From NCBI GenBank assembly GCA_005880055.1, contig VBJS01000045.1:12463-22572 (forward strand): DNA of 10,110 bases, written 5' to 3'. The position numbers and the translations under genes were made by a program. Position 1 is the stretch's first letter. Every line of letters starts with the position of its first letter. Origin of the DNA: Chloroflexota bacterium. GTDB taxonomy: Bacteria; Chloroflexota; Dehalococcoidia; SM23-28-2; RBG-16-64-32. Below, in pieces: positions 1 through 4,407 of this stretch. The notes beneath the pieces were generated by a model. The model had not been told where the DNA came from. It searched no databases and saw only the letters and a program-made list of their open reading frames with translations.

Positions 1-522
1 GATCCGACTTGACAAACCCGTAGATGTTGCGCACCGGCACGAGCCATCCTTGGCGTGAATCGCTACTGTTCCGGCGATTATCGCCAAGGACGAAGTAGCA
101 TGGTTCAGAGGCACAGTCATATTGACCGACAACGCCGGGTGACAGCTCCGGCGGCTCTTTCCCTCCAGAAGCAGCTGGGATTTTCCAATTGCACTGCGGA
201 CCGCCGCACGTTGTGGGTCCAACGGCATAGGGCTCTTCGAGTGGGCGGCCGTTAACTCCAACCGTACCATCCACTCGTACATCTATCGTGTCACCTGGGG
301 TTCCAACGATTCGCTTGAGAAAACTCCGGCTAGGACTGGTAGGGCCGGCAAAACTATCACGTCGCCCCGCTCTGGGCTTGCGGCGGAATAAGGTCGCACA
401 ACTACCGTTTGACGATCCTTGAAAGTCGGGTGCATGCCTGCTCCTTCTACGCGAAATACCATTGGATGCTCATCCGAGCAGCCGACGAAAAAAAGACAGA
501 GAAGGACAAACGACCAGCGCAA
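1..522 (-). pseudogene. Signal peptidase I-like (S26) gene, frameshifted, catalytic Ser replaced, 3' end outside window
   Basis: The first frame (stop at 283) starts at a TTG ten bases after the MoaD-like stop. It encodes a short hydrophobic N-terminus ending LFFVGC, then VEGAGMHPTF and RGDVIV, which match SPase I boxes. That frame then stops, but after a one-base shift at the AAAA run 350-353 the minus strand continues open to base 1. The shifted frame carries RSFLKRIVGTPGDT (the catalytic-Lys box), VNGRPLEEPY and GDNRRNSSDSRQG (box E). One extra T would restore RGDVIVFAGPTSPSRSF. Family members cleave signal peptides with a Ser/Lys dyad. Here the Ser of the usual GxSMxPT box is Gly (codon GGC, one change from AGC), while the Lys is kept. 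The N-terminus looks more like a weak lipobox than the usual SPase anchor. No clear Shine-Dalgarno precedes the TTG. Family membership is secure; whether the gene is functional is not. Confidence 0.8.
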
Positions 523-532
523 AATTCGCTGC

Positions 533-865
533 TTAGCCGCCGGCGACGGCGGGGACGATGCTCACCTCATCGCCGCCCTGCAGGGGGGTGTTCACGCCCT
601 GCGCGAAGCGCACGTCTTCGCCGTTAACGTAGATGTTGACGAAGCGGCGCAGTTCGCCCGTCTCGTCTACCAGGCGCTCCTTGAGACCGGGGTACTGCCG
701 GTCAAGCCCATCGATGCATTCGATCAGTGTTTCACCGTCGCCGGCGACCACGTCCTTGTCGTCGGTAAGCTTGCGGAGCGGCGTCGGTATGCGCACGATG
801 ACGGTAAGCCGCATGCTTTCCTGGCCCGGCAGGGCGGCCTTTTGCGGTTCCCATTGCAGTCCCAT
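533..865 (-). CDS. MoaD/ThiS-family sulfur-carrier protein with C-terminal Gly-Gly
   Basis: A 110-residue ubiquitin-fold protein. From residue 18 (MRLTVIVRIPTPLRKLT) it follows the MoaD/ThiS beta-grasp pattern, with VNIYVNGEDVRF and GGDEVSIVPAVAGG at the end. The exposed terminal GG is the hallmark of carriers that are adenylated by an E1-like enzyme and converted to a thiocarboxylate. Two starts are possible. The ATG at 865 has GGAGG seven bases upstream and is preferred. The ATG at 814 has AGGAAAG close by and gives a more typical 93-residue protein. It is third after the threonine synthase-like and NIL genes, so it probably supplies sulfur to that pathway, as CysO does for CysM or HcyS does for homocysteine synthesis. 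No molybdopterin or thiazole gene is nearby, so a moaD or thiS symbol would be misleading. No E1-like activator or JAMM protease is in view. Confidence 0.88.
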   Translation of the reverse strand: MGLQWEPQKAALPGQESMRLTVIVRIPTPLRKLTDDKDVVAGDGETLIECIDGLDRQYPGLKERLVDETGELRRFVNIYVNGEDVRFAQGVNTPLQGGDEVSIVPAVAGG

Positions 866-872
866 TCCTCTA

Positions 873-877
873 CCTCC
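873..877 (-). promoter_or_regulatory. Ribosome binding site supporting the MoaD-like start at 865
   Basis: GGAGG on the minus strand lies seven bases before the ATG at 863-865. It is stronger and better spaced than the AGGAAAG before the internal ATG at 814, so it favours the longer product. Confidence 0.6.
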
Positions 878-906
878 CTGTCAGATTGCGCGCTGCCCGC
901 CCGCTT

Positions 907-958
907 GGCCGGGCTGAGGCCCCGCCTACGCTTGTCTTGTCGGGGGCTGAAAGCCCCC
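907..958. repeat. Pair of GC-rich hairpins (REP-like) in the gap between NIL and MoaD-like genes
   Basis: The 155-base gap 866-1020 holds two adjacent dyads of similar form. One at 942-958 is a perfect 7-bp stem (GGGGGCT, loop GAA, AGCCCCC). The other at 907-926 is an 8-bp stem with one mismatch and a 4-base loop. Fifteen bases separate them. A weaker dyad (GTACT/AGTAC on the minus strand) lies near 1005-1019. None is followed by a T-tract, so these are not convincing terminators. The paired GGGGC/GCCCC layout resembles dispersed intergenic repeats, or an mRNA processing or stabilising element. No second copy is in the window, so the repeat status is inferred. Confidence 0.4.
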
Positions 959-1020
959 TCACTACATCGCTGCCCCTACCCCCCGCCCTATGGTTGAAAC
1001 GTACTCCCGCAGTACAAGGT

Positions 1021-1263
1021 TCAGCCCTCCACGATGTCTTCGTACACGGGATCGATCCGCACCCCCTGCTCCTCCACCCAGCGCAGCCCGCGCTCGATCT
1101 CATCGCGCTCGCCTTCCAGCTCGAGGACAACCCAGCCGCGGTCGTCGCTGACGTCGGCGCGGCGGATGTTCGTGATCACATCATACTGCTTGGCCAGCTT
1201 CCAGATGACCGGCTCCTTGATCAGCTCCTGCACAAACGTGAACTTCACCCGCTTCTTCTCCAC
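1021..1263 (-). CDS. Stand-alone NIL-domain protein
   Basis: An 80-residue protein, essentially one NIL domain (residues about 4-76: VKFTFVQELIKEPVIWKLAKQY, then VVLELEGERDEIERGLRWVEE). The NIL domain is an ACT-like fold known from the C-terminus of the methionine transporter ATPase MetN, where it senses methionine. It is also fused to ferredoxin domains in proteins tied to homocysteine synthesis in methanogens and other anaerobes. There is no ferredoxin CxxC cluster here. The start is GTG at 1263, three bases after the TGA of the upstream gene, with GGAGG six bases before it, so the two genes are probably translationally coupled. Being downstream of a SAM-I riboswitch fits a role in methionine or sulfur metabolism, as a methionine-binding regulator or a partner of the PLP enzyme. 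The domain call is firm; the role is inferred. Confidence 0.85.
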   Translation of the reverse strand: MEKKRVKFTFVQELIKEPVIWKLAKQYDVITNIRRADVSDDRGWVVLELEGERDEIERGLRWVEEQGVRIDPVYEDIVEG

Positions 1264-1266
1264 GGC

Positions 1267-2541
1267 TCACCTCCGCTCCCCGCCGACCGCGATCGGGGCG
1301 GATGCGGGCGAGCGCTGTCGTTCCCCGAGCGCTTCCTCGAATGAGTCGATAGTCGGCCTGATGGTGAGTGCGGGGGCGAGAGCGGGGCTGACCGCCTCCT
1401 GAGTCTTCAACCCGGCGCCGGTGATAAAGGCGACGACAACTTCCTCCGGGTCCACGCGTCCTTCTTGGACGAGCCGGCGCAAGCCGGAGATCACAACGCC
1501 TCCCGCCGTCTCCGCGAAAATCCCTTCCGTCTCGGCAAGCAGCTTGATCCCTTCGATCACTTCATCGTCAGTCACCGCCGCCGCGGCGCCGTTCGTCTGT
1601 TCCAATACTTTGAGCGCGTAATAGCCGTCGGCCGGGTTGCCGATAGCGAGCGACTTCGCGATGGTCTGCGGCTTCTGCGGACGGATCGTGAAGCTGCCGC
1701 GCGCCCATGCTTCGTAAATCGGCGAGCAGCCCAGCGCCTGAGCGCCGCTCATGCGAGTCGCCCGCCAATCGACCAGGCCCAGCCAGGTCAGTTCCTTGAT
1801 CCCCTTGTATATCTTGGTATACAGCGAGCCGCTCGCCATTGGGGCGATGCAGTGGTCCGGCGCCCGCCAGCCCAGCTGTTCGCAGACCTCGTAGCCCAGC
1901 GTCTTACTGCCCTCTGCGTAGTACGGGCGCACGTTGATGTTGACAAACGCCCAGGGATACTTGTCGCCCAGCTCGCTACACAGGCGGTTCACATCATCGT
2001 AGCCGCCTTCCACAGCCACCAGCGTTGGGTTGTAGACAGCCGAGCCGATGACCTTCCCCTGCTCGAGGTCACCCGGGATGAAGACGCATGCTTTCATTCC
2101 TGCGCGCGCGGCGTGCGCCGAGACGCTGTTTGCCAGGTTGCCGGTCGAGGCGCAGGCAAGCGTGTCGAACTCGAACTCACGCGCCACGCTCGCCGCGACA
2201 GACACAACGCGGTCCTTGAACGACCACGTCGGATTCTGGCAATCGTTCTTGATGAAGAGGTTGTTGAGCCCAAGCAGCCGGCCTAGGTTATTTGCTCGGA
2301 TAAGCGGCGTGAATCCGGTGCCGATATCGACTGCCGTTTCCCGCCGGCAGGGGAGCAGGTCTGCGTAGCGCCACATCGTGGGCGGACCGGCTTCGATGCG
2401 CTCCCGCGTGAGAACGCGGCCCAGCGTCTCGTAGTCGTAGAAGACCTCCAGCGGTCCGAAGCAGAACTCGCATACGTGTACCGGGTCCAGGGGGTAGACC
2501 CGGCCGCATTCCTTGCATTTCAGGTTTTTTGCAAAGTTCAT
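1267..2541 (-). CDS. Threonine synthase-family PLP enzyme (possible homocysteine synthase)
   Basis: A 424-residue fold-type II PLP enzyme of the threonine synthase family. An N-terminal zinc-ribbon-like segment has C9, C12, C24 and C27. The PLP-binding Lys is probably K109 in NPTWSFKDR. A phosphate-binding segment is ASTGNLANS (131-139), and a Gly/Ser-rich loop is MASGSLYTK. The C-terminus carries TIRPTIDSFEEAL, followed by a short variable tail. Threonine synthase converts O-phosphohomoserine to threonine; relatives include cysteate synthase, and the wider fold includes cysteine synthases such as CysM. The ATG at 2541 has GGAGG seven bases upstream. The gene lies behind a SAM-I riboswitch and terminator and leads an operon with NIL and MoaD-like genes. 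This argues that its product feeds methionine: it may use a thiocarboxylate carrier to sulfurate phosphohomoserine. Ordinary threonine synthase activity cannot be excluded from sequence alone. Confidence 0.9.
   Translation of the reverse strand: MNFAKNLKCKECGRVYPLDPVHVCEFCFGPLEVFYDYETLGRVLTRERIEAGPPTMWRYADLLPCRRETAVDIGTGFTPLIRANNLGRLLGLNNLFIKNDCQNPTWSFKDRVVSVAASVAREFEFDTLACASTGNLANSVSAHAARAGMKACVFIPGDLEQGKVIGSAVYNPTLVAVEGGYDDVNRLCSELGDKYPWAFVNINVRPYYAEGSKTLGYEVCEQLGWRAPDHCIAPMASGSLYTKIYKGIKELTWLGLVDWRATRMSGAQALGCSPIYEAWARGSFTIRPQKPQTIAKSLAIGNPADGYYALKVLEQTNGAAAAVTDDEVIEGIKLLAETEGIFAETAGGVVISGLRRLVQEGRVDPEEVVVAFITGAGLKTQEAVSPALAPALTIRPTIDSFEEALGERQRSPASAPIAVGGERR
1270..1274 (-). promoter_or_regulatory. 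Ribosome binding site fixing the GTG start of the NIL gene
   Basis: GGAGG on the minus strand lies inside the last codons of the threonine synthase-like gene, six bases before the GTG at 1261-1263 and overlapping the coupled stop region. It makes the GTG start credible. Confidence 0.7.
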
Positions 2542-2580
2542 CAGGATGCCTCCGTGTAAAGCTTCAGCGGGATGCAGAAG

Positions 2581-2619
2581 AGGCCTCTCGGGAACCGGGA
2601 TATGCCGGTCTGGAGGCCT
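2581..2619 (-). other. Second stem-loop in the leader between terminator and start codon
   Basis: On the minus strand AGGCCTC (2619-2613) pairs perfectly with GAGGCCT (2587-2581). Inside, ACCGG (2609-2605) pairs with CCGGT (2598-2594). It sits about 40 bases before the start codon and downstream of the riboswitch terminator. It has no T-tract and does not cover the ribosome binding site. Role unknown; it may only stabilise the read-through mRNA. Confidence 0.4.
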
Positions 2620-2670
2620 GAGACATCGCCATGAGACGTCGGTTCGGGCCGGCCAAGCGAACTCCTTCGC

Positions 2671-2700
2671 AAAAAAAGACCTCTTCCAGTCGGAAGAGGT
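2671..2700 (-). terminator. Intrinsic terminator of the SAM riboswitch expression platform
   Basis: A perfect 9-bp stem, ACCTCTTCC (2700-2692) with GGAAGAGGT (2687-2679), closed by a 4-base loop and followed after one C by seven T residues (2677-2671) on the minus strand. It begins 11 bases after the 3' strand of the aptamer P1 helix, the usual arrangement for a transcription-OFF SAM-I switch. AGGT-containing sequence in the aptamer 5' part (AGAGGT, 2812-2807) could pair with the first arm to form an antiterminator; that pairing is a guess. Confidence 0.93.
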
Positions 2701-2711
2701 TGCTGATCCTG

Positions 2712-2822
2712 CCTTATCGTTTCCTTCCCTGTGGGAAGAAACGGCATTGGCACCGTGTCCTTCCCAGGAAGAACCGGTTGCCGGGCTTCACAGGGCCGTG
2801 CCCTCCACCTCTCTGGATAAGG
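2712..2822 (-). promoter_or_regulatory. SAM-I (S-box) riboswitch aptamer
   Basis: The minus strand shows the S-box core in order. P1 is CCTTATC (2822-2816) paired perfectly with GATAAGG (2718-2712). Next come AGAGAGGTGGAGGG, then GGCCCTGTGAAGCCCGGC followed by AACCG, then GGTGCCAAT. A P4 hairpin (TTTCTTCCC/GGGAAGGAAA with one bulge) comes last. These are the kink-turn and SAM-binding elements of the family. Bound SAM stabilises P1 and lets the adjacent terminator form, so the downstream genes are expected to be off when SAM is plentiful. In known cases S-box targets are methionine, cysteine or SAM synthesis and uptake genes. Confidence 0.95.
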
Positions 2823-2847
2823 TAATATTTGATTTCGTTTGAAGGGG

Positions 2848-2876
2848 ATGCTAGCACACGCCCGCAAGCGCGTCAA
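2848..2876 (-). promoter_or_regulatory. Sigma-70-like promoter of the riboswitch operon
   Basis: TTGACG (2876-2871), a 17-base spacer, then TAGCAT (2853-2848) on the minus strand. Transcription would start near 2841, about 20 bases before the P1 helix of the riboswitch. It lies in the gap after the winged-helix gene's stop, so the operon need not depend on read-through. Confidence 0.75.
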
Positions 2877-2901
2877 ATTACATTTGGTTGGTTGGAATAG
2901 A

Positions 2902-3243
2902 TTACGCCGAAACCGGAACGTGCTCGGGCGATTGGTTCCTGGCGTAGCAGTCCACCCGCTCGCCCAGGATCGTGCGCAGCGAGATATTCCTCAGGATCGG
3001 ATGACGGAAGGGTGCTTCCAGGTTGACCGTGTAGTGATGCCGTCTGCCGTCACGCTGGACATGCAGCATCTCTGCCCGCCTCAAGTCTCCAATAATGCCC
3101 CACACCGTGCGCTGCGTCAGCGACATCTCTTCTGCGATGTCGCGGATAGTACAACCCGGGTTCACAGCGACGAAGAAGAGCACGGCGCCGTGGCTAGATA
3201 CCAAATACCAGTGGTTTTGCACCGAATTCCCGTTCATGACCAT
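2902..3243 (-). CDS. Small winged helix-turn-helix transcriptional regulator
   Basis: A 113-residue protein with a DNA-binding winged helix at about residues 20-75. The helix-turn-helix is TIRDIAEEMSLTQRTVWGII and DLRRAEML, then a basic wing VQRDGRRHHYTVN. This resembles compact ArsR/MarR-like domains. The tail (about 76-113) has no recognised ligand domain, and two Cys (C31 and C99) do not form a metal-site motif. The ATG at 3243 has a modest AGGG eight bases upstream; ATG at 3237 is an alternative. The gene ends 26 bases before the promoter of the SAM-riboswitch operon and is oriented the same way, so it might regulate that operon or an unlinked target. No terminator is evident between them. 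Fold firm, target unknown. Confidence 0.8.
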   Translation of the reverse strand: MVMNGNSVQNHWYLVSSHGAVLFFVAVNPGCTIRDIAEEMSLTQRTVWGIIGDLRRAEMLHVQRDGRRHHYTVNLEAPFRHPILRNISLRTILGERVDCYARNQSPEHVPVSA

Positions 3244-3513
3244 TTGAGATCCCTACCGCCTCCATAGAACTCGCATTCCTGTAATTTAATGGCCGCGATT
3301 TGTTATCAAGGTTGAGAACGCGTCAATCCAAACACTGGGGAAACAATCGCCCGGCCCATTCCGTTACACGGCCGCGCCCCGGCAATCGCGGGCGACCACG
3401 TCTGGCGCCGGTTCCATAAAAAATACGATGCTACCCACCGTCCGGACTTGTCCTCCCGTCACAACCCATCTACCTCTGTATGGTGTGGAACGTCGTAGAA
3501 ACGTCTCGGCCGG
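3244..3513. other. Intergenic region between lgt and the winged-helix gene
   Basis: About 270 bases with no supported coding sequence on either strand; the open frames crossing it are antisense extensions into lgt. It contains the weak promoter at its low-coordinate end and a GC hairpin at the lgt stop. An isolated A6 run (T6 on the minus strand) near 3419-3424 has no adjoining strong stem. A GTCCGGAC palindrome lies nearby. Nothing else is recognisable. Confidence 0.6.
3283..3309 (-). promoter_or_regulatory. Weak candidate promoter for the winged-helix gene
   Basis: TTGATA (3309-3304) and TAAATT (3288-3283) on the minus strand are separated by only 15 bases, in an AT-rich patch 40-65 bases before the start codon. 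Both hexamers partly match sigma-70 consensus but the spacing is short, so this is tentative. Confidence 0.3.
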
Positions 3514-3524
3514 TTACCCGGCCG
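3507..3524 (-). terminator. Possible terminator hairpin at the end of the envelope operon
   Basis: A 7-bp GC stem around GGCCGG/CCGGCC with a 4-base loop overlaps the lgt stop codon (TAA in the loop). The minus strand then reads GAGACGTTTC, not a true U-tract. It may attenuate or terminate weakly, or protect the mRNA 3' end. Confidence 0.35.
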
Positions 3525-4407
3525 GGTGCTCCTCCGCTGCCGGGGCGGCCTCTTCGCGTAGCGCCCGCCTGCGAGCCGCGCGGCTTACCCGCTCTTCGCG
3601 AGGCGGGAACCGAAGCAAATACGCCATTCCGGCCAGCCCGAAGACCATGGCCGCTATCCCTATTAGCTGCGCCGTACGCAGGCCTGTACCCAGCACGGTA
3701 TCGTCCAGCCGAAGGAAGCTGACGAAAGTGCGTAGCAGCCCGTACAGGAACACCCATGCGAAGAATACGATCCCTGAGCGGCGCACCCTGACATATAGGA
3801 AGATGAGAATGGCAAAGATCACCAGGTCGCCCAGCAGCTCGTATGCCACCGCCGGGTGCTGCGGCTCCGCGTTCGCGCCGAAGCGCAGGAAGCTGGGGCT
3901 GTTCTTGTGCGTGTACACGAGGCCCCAGGGCAGGTCCGTCGTCTTCGCGAAGTGTTCGCCGTTGATGATGTCGCCGATGCGTCCCACGGCCATCCCAAGG
4001 ATGCCGCCGATGGCCGCAATGTCCGCCCCCTTGGGAAGATTCGGCACGCGGGCGATCATCGCGTAGGCCCAGGCGCCCAGTGTGCCGCCGATGAGCGCCC
4101 CGTATATTGAGATGCCGCCGGTGTTCACCCGGATGATGTCGCCCAGGTTGTCTTTGAACTGGCTCCAGTTCTCGATGACGTAGAGGGCGCGGGCTCCGAT
4201 GATGCCGCCGATCACGAGGGCCAGCGCCACGTTATATATCGTGTCCTCTTTGTAGCCTGCGCGCCTTGCGAACCACGTGGCAACGGCGACCCCGGCCACC
4301 ACGCCCAGGGCGGTAAACAGGCCGTGCCACGTGATCTCGACCCCGAACTCATCGATGATCGTCGGGTCGATGCCTATTTTGATGCTGAGTAGCAGCCCGC
4401 TGATCAT
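3514..4407 (-). CDS. lgt: Prolipoprotein diacylglyceryl transferase
   Basis: A 297-residue polytopic membrane enzyme that moves diacylglycerol from phosphatidylglycerol to the lipobox Cys of prolipoproteins. Recognisable elements are an early TM segment (28-47), GIIGARALYVIENW (68-81), GGISIYGALIGG (97-108), the Lgt signature region GRIGDIINGEH (142-152) with R143, HPAVAYELL (184-192) and LYGLLRTFVSFLR (221-233). Compared with the classic signature GRxGNFxNxExxG, Asn is replaced by Asp at 146 and the last Gly by Ala at 154. The His of the E. coli SFHGG motif is Tyr here. The C-terminal 35 residues are a charged Arg/Ala/Glu tail. The ATG overlaps the resB stop by four bases, implying translational coupling. 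At least one lipoprotein substrate, the M23 protein, is encoded in the same operon. Confidence 0.93.
   Translation of the reverse strand: MISGLLLSIKIGIDPTIIDEFGVEITWHGLFTALGVVAGVAVATWFARRAGYKEDTIYNVALALVIGGIIGARALYVIENWSQFKDNLGDIIRVNTGGISIYGALIGGTLGAWAYAMIARVPNLPKGADIAAIGGILGMAVGRIGDIINGEHFAKTTDLPWGLVYTHKNSPSFLRFGANAEPQHPAVAYELLGDLVIFAILIFLYVRVRRSGIVFFAWVFLYGLLRTFVSFLRLDDTVLGTGLRTAQLIGIAAMVFGLAGMAYLLRFPPREERVSRAARRRALREEAAPAAEEHPAG

Noticed and set aside
533..865. Calling the small GG-ending gene moaD or thiS
   Set aside because: No cofactor genes nearby, and its operon points to sulfur amino acid metabolism, so only the family is named.
942..958. Perfect hairpin as an intrinsic terminator between NIL and MoaD-like genes
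   Set aside because: No U-tract follows on the transcribed strand; better treated as a repeat or processing element.
419..997. Long plus-strand open frame of 192 codons opposite the MoaD-like and S26 genes
   Set aside because: Arg/Pro/Leu-rich translation typical of antisense frames in GC-rich genes, no recognised domain, and it overlaps two well-supported minus-strand genes.
1465..2286. 273-codon plus-strand frame opposite the threonine synthase-like gene
   Set aside because: Mirror of the coding pattern of the minus-strand gene; no domain or ribosome binding site.
2541..2876. 111-codon minus-strand frame across the leader
   Set aside because: It coincides with the SAM-I riboswitch, terminator and leader, whose RNA motifs explain the sequence; the translation matches nothing.
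3415..3430. T6 run on the minus strand as a terminator after lgt
   Set aside because: No stable stem ends directly before it; the nearby GTCCGGAC palindrome is too far away and has no loop.
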